In this document: positions 34,877 to 43,804 of the stretch, piece by piece | How positions within the stretch are numbered: the stretch's first letter is position 1 | How the letters are laid out: each line of letters starts with the position of its first letter | NCBI GenBank assembly: GCA_028281495.1 | Contig: JANQJU010000089.1 | Coordinates: forward strand, 62,001 to 126,000 | From: SAR324 cluster bacterium | GTDB lineage: Bacteria > SAR324 > NAC60-12 | Direction of reading: 5' to 3' | Length of the DNA stretch: 64,000 nt | Made by a program: the position numbers and the translations under genes | The notes under the pieces: generated by a model | What the model was told of the DNA's origin: nothing | Database searches by the model: none | The model's input: the letters and a program-made list of their open reading frames with translations, nothing else

Positions 34877-35806
34877 TTAACCGTTTTTTTCCAGTTGTTT
34901 CACAGCGTCTTGGATCACACGGAGGTTGCGTTCCATCATGTCAAGGTAGGTTTGAGTTTGATAAGCCGGTCCAATCGAAATCGTCAATACCACAATCTGA
35001 GATCCGGTTTCAGCCTGGAGTGTTTGTACCGCTTTTTTCTCCACATAATACGGTTCGATCAGCATCAGCTGCACTTGCTGCGATTTCATGGTTTGCAAGA
35101 GGCGGCTCCAGTACGCCAATGAAGGAGAGATGCCCGGTTGCGGTTCGATGTGAGCGACAATATTCAAACCAAACGAGTGGGCTAAATAAGCCCATGTCTT
35201 GTGATACGCCACCATCGGATATCGTTGCAGAGGTTGCACCTTCGATTGCCATGTTTTTTCCCACTCGTTCAATTGTTGAATATAAGCGTTGGCGTTTTTC
35301 ACAAACTGAGGTTTCTGGTCGGGGCGTATCCAGGACAATCCTTTCACAATATTGTCCAGCATGATCGGAACGTTCTTGGGATTTAGCCAATAATATGGAT
35401 TTCCGCTTTTGTGTAGATGGGTTCCGCCCTGGGCTTGGCGCAATTCTTCTTCCGTTGGCACTTCCAAATAGTTCACGCGAAAGGAAGTGTCCACGACCAC
35501 CAAATCGGGATTTCCTGCACTTTCCACTGCTCCGAAAGTCCACTCTTCTTCGTCCCCACCGACTTTGACAAACAAATCGCTGTTTCGAATTTTCAAGAGA
35601 TCTCGGGGTGTCAATTTGACCAGATGGGGGTCGGTAAACGGCTTGATCAAGTGTTCCACTTGAACTTGGTCTCCACCCACCACCTGGGTCAAATCTTTCA
35701 GCACCGTTGTGGTGGTGATCACTTTAATTGGAGATGCGGCGAATCCAGGGGTATTCGATATTAAACAACAAAGAACCCCCACCAACAAAAAGCGAACGTT
35801 GAACAT
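34877..35806 (-). CDS. Periplasmic zinc/manganese-binding protein, ZnuA/cluster A-I
   Basis: 309 residues with a signal peptide ending near GFAAS. Cluster A-I features: VTTTVLKDLTQVVGGDQVQVEHLI, DPHLVKLTPRDLLKI, NPYYWLNPKN, VAYHKTWAYLAHSFGL and LIEPYY. Candidate metal ligands are the His in DPHLV, His in the AYHKTW segment and the acidic residues at the C-terminal lobe. It delivers metal to the permease encoded 11 nt downstream. No His-rich loop is present beyond THLHKSG. Confidence 0.88.
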   Translation of the reverse strand: MFNVRFLLVGVLCCLISNTPGFAASPIKVITTTTVLKDLTQVVGGDQVQVEHLIKPFTDPHLVKLTPRDLLKIRNSDLFVKVGGDEEEWTFGAVESAGNPDLVVVDTSFRVNYLEVPTEEELRQAQGGTHLHKSGNPYYWLNPKNVPIMLDNIVKGLSWIRPDQKPQFVKNANAYIQQLNEWEKTWQSKVQPLQRYPMVAYHKTWAYLAHSFGLNIVAHIEPQPGISPSLAYWSRLLQTMKSQQVQLMLIEPYYVEKKAVQTLQAETGSQIVVLTISIGPAYQTQTYLDMMERNLRVIQDAVKQLEKNG

Positions 35807-35851
35807 AGTGACTCCTAAACAAGTGTTACTTCTATTTGGATTGAGATGCTT

Positions 35852-35893
35852 GGGATGGTCCCTCTGGGATAGTCCCTCTGGGATGGTCTCTCA
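35852..35893. repeat. 14-bp repeat, three units
   Basis: GGGATGGTCCCTCT, GGGATAGTCCCTCT and GGGATGGTCTCTCA follow directly in the 84-nt space between the copper-chaperone-like gene and the metal-binding protein gene, the last touching the stop of the former. Confidence 0.85.
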
Positions 35894-36415
35894 ATGACTA
35901 TGGCTACCGTGATCATGGCCTTCGCCGTGACTGTGGGAATGTCCCATCGGTTGGTCTCGAACGGTGACCTTATGTTTCACGTTTCCAGAACGTTGAAATT
36001 TCAAGGTGAGTGAAACTTGTTCACCCAATTTGGGGAGGTGTTGCAGGTCCTTCAGGCGGACATAAGATGATCCCGGAGCAAACGTTGCAGCCCCTTTTGC
36101 AGGGATCTTGACTTCAGAAACCGATTGTTGAGTCCACAACGGACCGTCCTGGATGTAAGACCGCATTTCCGAAGCCTTGGCAATGGACGATGTAACTCCA
36201 ATCAAAGCATCCTCTTTGGCTCCATGATTGGTCAGTGTCATATAAACAACCACGCTGTCGCTGCCCTCCGTGGCCGCACGGATCCAAGCGTTTTCTACGT
36301 GAATGTTAGAATGAGCAGACGCTACTGAGCCGAAACTAAGAACGGCTCCTACCAAGAAAACAAAAACGGAGAAGCTGAGTTTGGGTTCGAATCGAAAACT
36401 TCGTGATGTGAACAT
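35891..36415 (-). CDS. PCu(A)C-like periplasmic protein with His-rich tail
   Basis: 174 residues with a signal peptide ending SVASAHS. The fold signature of PCu(A)C copper chaperones is visible (HVENAWIRAATEGSDSVVVYMTLTNHG, ASEMRSYIQDG, SYVRLKDLQHLPKLGEQVSLTLKFQRSGNV), but the usual His and Met ligands of the H-x-M pattern are replaced (SEMRS and SSYVRL). The C-terminus is instead GHSHSHGEGHDHGSHSH, a strong metal-binding tail. It is upstream of the ABC metal-binding protein gene on the same strand, so it may act as its periplasmic metal donor. Confidence 0.8.
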   Translation of the reverse strand: MFTSRSFRFEPKLSFSVFVFLVGAVLSFGSVASAHSNIHVENAWIRAATEGSDSVVVYMTLTNHGAKEDALIGVTSSIAKASEMRSYIQDGPLWTQQSVSEVKIPAKGAATFAPGSSYVRLKDLQHLPKLGEQVSLTLKFQRSGNVKHKVTVRDQPMGHSHSHGEGHDHGSHSH

Positions 36416-36598
36416 TTTTCTCCTCAGACGATTGATTCATTCCAATGGAAGGTTGGGTTGATAAAAAAATCGAGTAATTCCAGTTAGTGTGTCTATAGGA
36501 AATATTAGAAATTAGGAATCTATCTAATACGGATCGAACTGTGGGGCAACCTTTCCTTCGGAGCGGGCTTCCCTGTTCATACTCGAATCAAGAAGAGC

Positions 36599-36645
36599 CG
36601 CCTGACAATAATCAGGCGACCAATCAAGCGACAAATCAAGCGACG
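36599..36645. repeat. Stem-loop plus 12-nt tandem repeat downstream of the lectin gene
   Basis: CGCCTGA at 36599-36605 pairs with TCAGGCG at 36612-36618 (six-base loop). Overlapping it, AATCAGGCGACC, AATCAAGCGACA and AATCAAGCGACG form three 12-nt units. The stem could end the lectin transcript, though there is no clear T-run. The rest of the 266-nt gap 36416-36681 shows nothing else. Confidence 0.45.
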
Positions 36646-36681
36646 AATGATGGATGGGGATGGGGCGTTTGGCAGGAGTTA

Positions 36682-37014
36682 TTAGGACTGGGGTCTTGTC
36701 CAGATCACCTCGTGACCATTGTTGATGACAATGGTTCCTTGATCCGTAAGCAGTAAAAACGCTCCTGTGTTTCCAGCAGTACCGCTGTCCCACAGAGAAT
36801 TTTTACTGCCGTCATAGATTACAAAATTGCCGTCCGTTTGCATGATGGCTTCTTGCGCACCTTTATTCTCAGTACCCGCGTTCCAAAGCGAGGTCGTTCC
36901 TTCATACAAAACCAGGTTTCCATCCGATTTTTGTAAGGTCAAAGAGTATTTATTATCAAATGCAGTGAGGGATTGTCCCAGAGTCAATTTTCCATTGTTG
37001 TCCAGTATATTCAT
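36682..37014 (-). CDS. Bulb-type mannose-binding lectin domain protein
   Basis: 110 residues from the ATG at 37014 (AGGAGA six bases upstream). Three B-lectin repeats: first LQKSDGNLVLYEG, second MQTDGNFVIYDG with the full QxDxNxVxY sugar-binding motif, third a degenerate LTDQGTIVINNG. Each ends with a SLWxxGT-type strand. There is no signal peptide. Bacterial members include bacteriocin-like lectins (pyocin L type), but this stand-alone single domain could equally be a surface or cytoplasmic lectin. Confidence 0.82.
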   Translation of the reverse strand: MNILDNNGKLTLGQSLTAFDNKYSLTLQKSDGNLVLYEGTTSLWNAGTENKGAQEAIMQTDGNFVIYDGSKNSLWDSGTAGNTGAFLLLTDQGTIVINNGHEVIWTRPQS

Positions 37015-37979
37015 AGAATCTCCTAAAATAAAAGCGAGTGAATCGGAGGTGGTTCTGAGCTGTCCAGAACACGTCAATGTGTCTATCTAACTCACGACTG
37101 AGCCGACATAACATACAAGTGAGTCAAAAAAACCTATAAACAAGTTGACACCCTATACGAATAAATCAGCTAAACCTTCAAGTGATCAAGAATCTAAACA
37201 GTGCCATTGCATTAACGGGAAAAATGAGAATTTATTCCCTCCCTTCTCTTAATCAGTTTAGAATCAATTCAACAGCTTTTTTTGTAGATGTATCACTGGA
37301 GAAACCAGCTCTCGCCTATTTTTTATCAATTCTTCCTGATTTTTGGGAATGGCAGAAAGGGGCAAGCTCCATTGAATTGACATTTGAATATGCATACTTC
37401 TCATGTAGAGGCGTGTAAGATCCTGTATATAAGAATCAAATTGATTTTCATCAGCATAGTTACGAAGCTGTGATGGAAATCAATTCATGAAAAAGAAAGA
37501 AATTTGAAACTACATTTGATATCCATTGGCTCAATTGCAGACAATCGTAAACCAAACTGTTGTTGACCAAAATCAGTCAATTCTAAAACCAGGGGATAAT
37601 ATTGAAACCGGTGTTTTACAACGCATGTACAATTTCGAAGGCATTACTTTTAGCGAAAACGCCTTATATGGAATTGAAGATTCTAAAACAACAGAATTGC
37701 ATGGGGATAGGAAAGCAAATGGCCCTGAACTGATTGTCCCGGATTTTGGGGAGGTACACAAAACGTAGTAAAAACAGTCATTTAGTTGAAAGAGATGGCA
37801 GGTCCATCGTAGAGTTGCGAAGATATTGTTTGCCGCAAAAGCGGCCTTTTCCCAAAGAATCCGGCGGTTAGTCGAATTCCCACGCTTCGTCTTCTAATTA
37901 TGTGTGAATATGAAATCAATTTTTCAATCAACGGTGATGTAGAGGCCGCTGACCTCCACGTTACCAAGGTAAAAGCAGA
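37015..37979. other. AT-rich region without a supported gene
   Basis: Two short plus-strand frames (37182-37418 from GTG, 37526-37768 from TTG) have non-ATG starts, no ribosome-binding site and no recognised motif, so I do not call them. A small hairpin GCCGC-aaaa-GCGGC lies near 37840. The low GC and absence of genes suggest inserted DNA or decayed genes. Confidence 0.45.
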
Positions 37980-38462
37980 ATGAATATCAGAGAAGCAAAA
38001 AAGTCAGACATCAATGGAATTTGGCCTATATTTCGAGAAATCGTTGAGGCCGGAGAGACTTATGCCTATGCCACTGATACCACCAAAGAAGAGGCGGAAA
38101 AGATATGGCTCGATGCTCCCCGTATGACTTTTGTATTTGAAGAAGATGGGGAAATATTAGGAACCTATTATATTAAAACCAATCAGGCCGGCCCAGGTAG
38201 CCACGTTTGCAACTGCGGCTATATGGTATCTTCGAAGGCTAGGGGTAGAGGGCTTGCCACATCAATGTGCGAGCACTCGCAGCAGTTGGCAAGAGAGTTG
38301 GGTTATAAAGCCATGCAATTTAATTTTGTGGCTTCAAGTAATGAAGGGGCGGTACGACTTTGGTCAAAGTTAGGTTACGAAACCGTGGGTCGTTTACCAA
38401 AAGCTTTTAAACACCCAACATTCGGCTATGTAGATGCATTGGTAATGTATAAATGGCTATAA
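37980..38462 (+). CDS. GNAT-family N-acetyltransferase
   Basis: 160 residues. GNAT motifs: N-terminal MNIREAKKSDINGIWPIF, motif D/A GYMVSSKARGRGLATSMCEHS (acetyl-CoA pyrophosphate loop RGRGLA) and motif B FNFVASSNEGAVRLWSKLGYETVG. This is the PhnO/YhhY-like group with unknown acceptor. An attC-like folded site starts five bases after its stop codon and the gene is AT-richer than most in the window, the arrangement of an integron cassette. Confidence 0.9.
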   Translation: MNIREAKKSDINGIWPIFREIVEAGETYAYATDTTKEEAEKIWLDAPRMTFVFEEDGEILGTYYIKTNQAGPGSHVCNCGYMVSSKARGRGLATSMCEHSQQLARELGYKAMQFNFVASSNEGAVRLWSKLGYETVGRLPKAFKHPTFGYVDALVMYKWL

Positions 38463-38466
38463 ACAG

Positions 38467-38530
38467 AACAAGCGTATCTAGGGGAAAACCATTCTGCTGG
38501 TGCTCCATGTTTTCCTCTGATACGGGCGTT
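38467..38530 (+). other. attC-like folded recombination site
   Basis: AAC (38467-38469), a 3-nt unpaired spacer AAG, then arm CGTATC plus AGGGGAAAAC separated by one unpaired T (38479). After a 19-nt loop comes GTTTTCCTCT (38509-38518), GATACG, spacer GGC and GTT (38528-38530). This reproduces the attC plan: paired R boxes with AAC/GTT, unpaired central spacer, paired L boxes with one extrahelical base, variable terminal loop. Against it, the 7-mer R boxes do not fully fit the RYYYAAC/GTTRRRY consensus, and no second site or integrase is visible. Confidence 0.45.
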
Positions 38531-38604
38531 AGCCACGCCCGTGAGCAACAAATTTAAACTTTATAAATTAGAGGCAAAATATTGGAAGATGAAAAAGGAC
38601 AACC

Positions 38605-39000
38605 ATGATCTTTATTAAAGGATTTGGAATTTGGCTATTAATGGTTGTGGTAGCAATAGTGAATGGATTAATGCGGGATAAATTATTGACTCCAACTATT
38701 GGCTCTAATTATTCTTTGCCTCTAAGTGGTGCTTTCCTATCCATTTTTGTTTTCTTAGTAGCTTACTTTACAATTGCTTTCTTTGGAAATTTAAGTGAGT
38801 CCACCTATTTTGTAATTGGTGTGTTTTGGGTAACTCTTACCTTAGCTTTTGAGTATCTATTTGGTCATTATGTAGGAGGTAAATCGTGGGAAGAAATCAA
38901 TCAAGTATTTGATATCTCTAAAGGAGATTTATTCATTCTCGTTCTCGTAGTTTCAGCTGTGTCCCCATGGGTTTCAGCAAAACTAAAAGGATTAATATGA
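38605..39000 (+). CDS. Small integral membrane protein of unknown function
   Basis: 131 residues with four predicted transmembrane helices (about 5-22, 37-59, 66-86, 110-127) and an ATG preceded by AAGGA. The sequence GKSWEEINQVFDISKGDLFILVL between helices 3 and 4 is its only polar stretch. I do not recognise a named function; similar small membrane proteins occur in integron cassettes. It lies 74 nt after the attC-like site and 31 nt before the IS701 remnant. Confidence 0.7.
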   Translation: MIFIKGFGIWLLMVVVAIVNGLMRDKLLTPTIGSNYSLPLSGAFLSIFVFLVAYFTIAFFGNLSESTYFVIGVFWVTLTLAFEYLFGHYVGGKSWEEINQVFDISKGDLFILVLVVSAVSPWVSAKLKGLI

Positions 39001-39031
39001 ATATCATTCCTAGCAAAATATTTGACTTATA

Positions 39032-39477
39032 GCTCTTCTGTCAGTCTGGTAAAAGAAAGAGAAAATCATCCATTTGTTTCATGAGGAATTGAAAACCATC
39101 GTGGTGGCGATGATTCTCAACGGGTTAGGCTTTGTGTCGCAAACCCTCTACTTGGTTCCTCATTTTTTTAGGGATGATTGAGCACTCCAAGGGGAGTCAC
39201 TAATGAAATGATGTAATCCCTGAGGATTGCTCCAACCCACAGCCTTCGAAATCGCCGGGATCGTTTTACGGGGAAGTTCGCTTAAAAAACCGACATGAAG
39301 CGCGCAAAAAGCTTCAAAGCTCCTCACTTCTACAAACAGGTCTTGGTAAGCCTCACAATAGTTGTCCACAAAATGGACTGTGGCCTGGGCGGAACGGGCT
39401 TGGGGCATCGAAAGCTACCTTTCAAAAGCCTGAATCATAAATAAGTTGAGGATTTTTTACCAGACTGACAGAAGAGC
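39032..39477 (-). mobile_element. Internally deleted IS701-family element
   Basis: 446 bp bounded by perfect 23-bp inverted repeats: GCTCTTCTGTCAGTCTGGTA at 39032 onward and its complement ending at 39477. Inside, only the N-terminal part of a transposase remains. The element is therefore MITE-like: it keeps ends that a full-length copy elsewhere could mobilise. Flanking bases (TATA left, AATA right) do not give a clean target duplication. Confidence 0.85.
39160..39408 (-). pseudogene. IS701-family transposase, N-terminal fragment
   Basis: 82 codons matching the N-terminus of IS701-family DDE transposases: VDNYCEAYQDLFVEVRSFEAF, HVGFLSELPRKTIPAI, KAVGWSNPQGLHHFISDSPWS. The DDE catalytic core (about 300 further residues) is missing; the frame stops shortly after the point where the deletion joins the other end of the element. 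Confidence 0.85.
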
Positions 39478-39502
39478 AATAGGCTGAACCTACGGACTAC
39501 GG

Positions 39503-42500
39503 TCAATCGATCGTATAACGAAGGTTGACCAACTTATCGTTGCGGTCAATCATCAGCGAGACGTTGCGCTCTTGTTGAAGTTTCTGTAACAGACCCATGG
39601 CTCTGGTGACGTTATCAATATCAACTCCATTGACTGCGAGAAAAGTGTCTCTTTTTTGCAGACCTAGTTTCTCCCAAACACTCCCTTTTTTAATATGTTT
39701 GAATTGAAAATAAGTTTTACCATTCTCTCTTATAGGGATGACCCGAGCATCTTGGAGAACTTTGGCAAAATTGGATATTTGCTCATCGACCCAACTTCGC
39801 TCAATGGAATTGTGAAGCATATGTTGAACATTATATTTACCAGTAAATTGTAAAGTTCCTGCTATGTAATTCAATAGGACTATTTCTTCATTTCGTTCAA
39901 TTACTAAAGAATTTCCTTTGTTCTTTTGCAGTTTTTGAAAGAAGCCTTGGGCATCGAAGCCTTGATCGATGAAGTTACTGTTAGCTGATACGAGTAAGTC
40001 TCCATTGCGCAAACCCAATTGGTCATAAATACTTTTACTGTCAATTCCATGTATTTGATAAAAAGTCATTTCTTGTCCGAGAGTAGAAACCTGGCGGATG
40101 TTGCGAATCGGGAGCACATATTTTTCATCTTCAATATCTTGTAACTGTTGGCCAATCCACTTTTGAGATATTAGTAAGTTTTCTACAGAAGATGTGCTAA
40201 AAGCAGGCAGATTATTGTCCAGGTTTGTCACCTTAGAAAACCATATGTTTGCCTTTTCTACAGAACTTTCAAAAACTCTATTTCCAAATAAATATATAAT
40301 CCCTACTTCATATTGAGATTGGGTGTCACCTTTTGAAGCTTGGTCGACGAGTGCTTGATATTGTCGTAGGGTTTCAATTTCATTTTCTGATCCGATTCGC
40401 CTATACCAATCCATCGCCAATTCGAGATTTTGTGGTATTCCCAAACCATTGGCATAAATCCTTCCTAACTGTCTTGCAGCGTTGGTATTGCCAGAATCAA
40501 ATGCCGATGCATAAAACGAAATCGCTGTTTTGATATTTTTGTCTACGCCGATGCCTTCTTTATAGATTGTGCCTAGCCGAAAACGTGACGCAGCATGCCC
40601 ACTTTGGGCCGCTCGCCTGTACCACTCAAGGGCAGCTCCTGCATTTTTTCTTTTTTCAAGTTGTTGTGCGACATGAAACTGTGCGTTGGTATCACCTTGT
40701 TCCGCGGCTGTTAAATACCATTCAAATGGTTTTTCGATTCGTTCTAATATGTTCTGAGCTTCTTCATTTCCACCCTCGGCGGCTTTTACATACCAAATAT
40801 GGGACTGGTTAGTATTTTGAAATCGGCTTCCACTTTCGCCCAACCGTTTAGCTAGATTTAACTGCGCTTCGGCGTCCCCTTCTAACGATGCGGAATAGAT
40901 TTCAATTATCTGTTGAGTGTCTTCAATCGCTGTCTCAATTATCTGTAGATTGCCCTCAATCCCTATGTCTTGACTTCGGATGAACCATTCTAGTGCTTTT
41001 TGGTAGTCTGCTGGACCATCAATGCCTTTTGCATAAATCTGACCTAGTTGATAGGCGGCTCCAGGGTTACCCAACTCGGCAGCGTGCTCAAACCACTTGA
41101 TCGCCTTGTCCATATCTTGACCTATTTTTATCCTACCTAGTTGATAGGCAGCTCCTGAACTGCCCAACTCGGCAGCTTGCTCAAACCATTCGGCTGCCCG
41201 TTCCAGATCACGTCCTTCAGCATTTTGGCCTATCCCTGATTGATAAAGCCTTCCAAGATAATAATATCCCCAAATGTTTTGTCTGACGTTTGCTTCATAA
41301 ATGGCAAAAGCTTCAAGATTCGTATTTTGATGCTGATCGAACCGTTCTAGATTTTCAATGGCATAGTGGAATCCTTGCATGGCCGACAAAAATAGCCACT
41401 TGCGTGCTTCTGCATCATTTTTACTCAGTGCTTCACTCATATACAGATACCCCAATTGGCCTTGTCCGTAAGCATTTCCAGCTTCGGCGGCTTTGAGATA
41501 CCATGCGGCGGCCGAAGGATAATCATGAATTAAATTAAAATAGCCTCCAATGCCCGTGTACACCCAAGATTGAGATAAAAACACGATAAACCCCAACAAG
41601 GTGATCCCCATCATTTTTCGAACAGGATAACGAAGCCGAGGACGTGCGAGTTCCAGCAGATCTTGCAATTCCTGCTCGACGGAATCGCGGCGGAATGGAT
41701 TCAAAACAAGAAGGAGGTTTTTGATGCGGGTGGGAGCATTTTTTTCTTTTTGAGATTGGGGATTCAGGATTTGTTGAGGATCGTCAGGCATCAAAGCTTT
41801 TGCATGAAGCAGCATTTCAATACGGCATCGTATATTCGCATAGCTCAGGTCGTTGGGTGGAAACTTCTGACGGTACTCTTCCAGCAAATCGTAACGCAAC
41901 GAATGACTTTGTTTTAATAAAAGAGGATTTCGCCACGCCAAGTCCTCCCGAAACGATTTTTGAAGCTTTTCGGAGAGTTCAAACAAACCCGGCATGGTTT
42001 CACGAACTTCGGGCAATTGAGGCAATATGGTGTAGATGGCTAAAGGATCTCCTGGGCACCCTGTAGATTGCTGCAAATACTGTAGCCACGGGAAATCAAT
42101 GGATCGGGTGACCGATGCGGCACAAAGCAACTGGTACTCCGCACGAGGTAAAAGCTGGTTGAGTGGGGTGGAAAATAAGTCCAAATAATGGACCGCTTGT
42201 TGATTCACGGAAGGTAATTTGTATTTTGTGGGGTTGCCCAACCACTTTAAACCCAAGTTCGAAAACGGAACAATCGGTAATATCCGGCGTACATGTTCAA
42301 CCCCTTGGTGCTGCAATACGTTTCCGGAAGGACGCAGCCAGACTCGACGGTCCCATTTTTTTAGCTCTGATACCCAAGGGTACACCGTCCCTTGCCAATC
42401 CATCAGGCATTCATTGTCGGCAAAGCAGTACAAATAACTTCGAGGATGCAGGAGATGCAACCCTTCTAATGTGACTGTTTCGCCCAGCTCATTTTTGCAA

Positions 42501-43804
42501 AAAACGGTGCGACGCGTTTTATGAATGGTCCACACGTGAACGGAAATTCCATGGGACTGCAATCGAGTGATCAATGAGTCAAAGACATGTTGTAACTGTT
42601 GCGTTAAAGGAGAAGGTTCTTGCAGAAATAAAATCGGAGTGGATTTGGATTTTAAAAACCAAATCAATTGAGGCACATTGGCATGATAAGCCGTTGATCG
42701 AATGGTGCGAGGAACATCCAAAATCCGTGTGGAAATTTCCGAAATTCGCAAATGGTTCATGTGCTGCGCGAGATTCAGTATGCGCTCTGTTTGAAAATAA
42801 GGCTGTAATTTATCCTTTGAGATCCATAAACGAAAGAATCGGTCTCTTTGAACTTTCGGAGTCCGCCAACGTTGCCACAGCAATAAGATACTCCACCCCA
42901 AAACAATGGTGGCAACTCCCGACCAAAAGTCCTTGGTCTCGATCACGTAAAGTACAAATTTTTTGACGTGAAATCCGTATTTGCTTTCTCCAATTCCTTT
43001 TAAACTTTGAGAATAAAATCGATCCATCTCGGCAGTAAAATTTTGAAATCCGCCGCTAAACTGTCCCCATTGATCAACCAATGCAATCCCGTGCCTCAAA
43101 TCGTACAAGTGGTTCACGGGCTGTACTGATCTAACCGCATAAAAGAAAAATAGGGTCAGTAGATTGACATCAGGCGGGAGCACCCTGGGTTTCGAAGCCG
43201 AAGGGGAGTGAGTGAGAGAGGGTTCGCGATTTTGTTCATTGTCTGGTGAGGGGCTTGGTGAAGGAGTTTCCGCTTCGATTGGATTGGGTTGCTCGGGCGT
43301 GGGGGATTGTGAGCTTTCAATTGGATTCACTTCAGGTGAAATTTCAGGTCCTTCGGGTGCGACTTCAACCGGAACAGGAAGCGTCGCCTCTGGAAAAAAC
43401 TCATGAGAAAACAGGAACAAAGTAAAACCAAATAGGCTAGCGAATACCAGTAAGGCAAGGTCCCATTTCCATTGGTGTTTTTTGTTTTTATCCGGTTTAG
43501 GCAACGGCGCTGGTAGTTCTGCCTCGGGCTTGAGAATGGGATTGGGTATCGGAAGTTCGTTAACTTCCTGCGAAACGAAGGGGGCTTGCGGGAATGTTTG
43601 AATGAAAGCGTCATAAATCTCATTGCAAAGTTGCTCTTCTTCGGGAGATTTGGCCACGATGAGCGCCACCGACATTTTGAATCCATCTCGGTCGGGGTCG
43701 ATCCAAAACGCTTGTTCTAGCAGCGATCTTTCCCGAATGCTCACCGCAAGGTTTTGTGTTCTCAGATGGGAGCATAAGAGCGCAACAAAACGACTGGCCA
43801 TCAT
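39503..43804 (-). CDS. Giant membrane protein: CoxE-like N-terminus, vWA-like segment, Sel1 repeats, two PDZ domains
   Basis: 1,433 residues. Residues 1-72 resemble the N-terminal helical domain of CoxE/vWA proteins (RERSLLEQAFWIDPDRD, SPEEEQLCNEIYDAF). A helix at about 115-133, a Pro/Ser-rich spacer (140-210) and a helix at about 295-310 follow. Around 378-430 (LIWFLKSKSTPILFLQEPS, GISVHVWTI) is a vWA-like Rossmann segment without the DxSxS metal site. A third helix near 730 leads to about ten Sel1-type repeats (AAEWFEQAAELG, AAYQLGRI units) and two PDZ-like domains at the C-terminus (DQLGLRNGDLLVSANS; EKLGLQKRDTFLAVNG). The stop of the MoxR gene overlaps its start, so the two are translated together. 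It should tether the system to the membrane. Confidence 0.75.
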   Translation of the reverse strand: MMASRFVALLCSHLRTQNLAVSIRERSLLEQAFWIDPDRDGFKMSVALIVAKSPEEEQLCNEIYDAFIQTFPQAPFVSQEVNELPIPNPILKPEAELPAPLPKPDKNKKHQWKWDLALLVFASLFGFTLFLFSHEFFPEATLPVPVEVAPEGPEISPEVNPIESSQSPTPEQPNPIEAETPSPSPSPDNEQNREPSLTHSPSASKPRVLPPDVNLLTLFFFYAVRSVQPVNHLYDLRHGIALVDQWGQFSGGFQNFTAEMDRFYSQSLKGIGESKYGFHVKKFVLYVIETKDFWSGVATIVLGWSILLLWQRWRTPKVQRDRFFRLWISKDKLQPYFQTERILNLAQHMNHLRISEISTRILDVPRTIRSTAYHANVPQLIWFLKSKSTPILFLQEPSPLTQQLQHVFDSLITRLQSHGISVHVWTIHKTRRTVFCKNELGETVTLEGLHLLHPRSYLYCFADNECLMDWQGTVYPWVSELKKWDRRVWLRPSGNVLQHQGVEHVRRILPIVPFSNLGLKWLGNPTKYKLPSVNQQAVHYLDLFSTPLNQLLPRAEYQLLCAASVTRSIDFPWLQYLQQSTGCPGDPLAIYTILPQLPEVRETMPGLFELSEKLQKSFREDLAWRNPLLLKQSHSLRYDLLEEYRQKFPPNDLSYANIRCRIEMLLHAKALMPDDPQQILNPQSQKEKNAPTRIKNLLLVLNPFRRDSVEQELQDLLELARPRLRYPVRKMMGITLLGFIVFLSQSWVYTGIGGYFNLIHDYPSAAAWYLKAAEAGNAYGQGQLGYLYMSEALSKNDAEARKWLFLSAMQGFHYAIENLERFDQHQNTNLEAFAIYEANVRQNIWGYYYLGRLYQSGIGQNAEGRDLERAAEWFEQAAELGSSGAAYQLGRIKIGQDMDKAIKWFEHAAELGNPGAAYQLGQIYAKGIDGPADYQKALEWFIRSQDIGIEGNLQIIETAIEDTQQIIEIYSASLEGDAEAQLNLAKRLGESGSRFQNTNQSHIWYVKAAEGGNEEAQNILERIEKPFEWYLTAAEQGDTNAQFHVAQQLEKRKNAGAALEWYRRAAQSGHAASRFRLGTIYKEGIGVDKNIKTAISFYASAFDSGNTNAARQLGRIYANGLGIPQNLELAMDWYRRIGSENEIETLRQYQALVDQASKGDTQSQYEVGIIYLFGNRVFESSVEKANIWFSKVTNLDNNLPAFSTSSVENLLISQKWIGQQLQDIEDEKYVLPIRNIRQVSTLGQEMTFYQIHGIDSKSIYDQLGLRNGDLLVSANSNFIDQGFDAQGFFQKLQKNKGNSLVIERNEEIVLLNYIAGTLQFTGKYNVQHMLHNSIERSWVDEQISNFAKVLQDARVIPIRENGKTYFQFKHIKKGSVWEKLGLQKRDTFLAVNGVDIDNVTRAMGLLQKLQQERNVSLMIDRNDKLVNLRYTID

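Noticed and set aside
37182..37418. 78-codon plus-strand frame
   Set aside because: GTG start without ribosome-binding site, no recognised motif, AT-rich non-coding context.
37526..37768. 80-codon plus-strand frame
   Set aside because: TTG start, no ribosome-binding site and no recognised family.
37910..37979. Second attC site before the GNAT gene
   Set aside because: A short GAGG/CCTC stem and a GTTACC are present but the arms do not pair like an attC.
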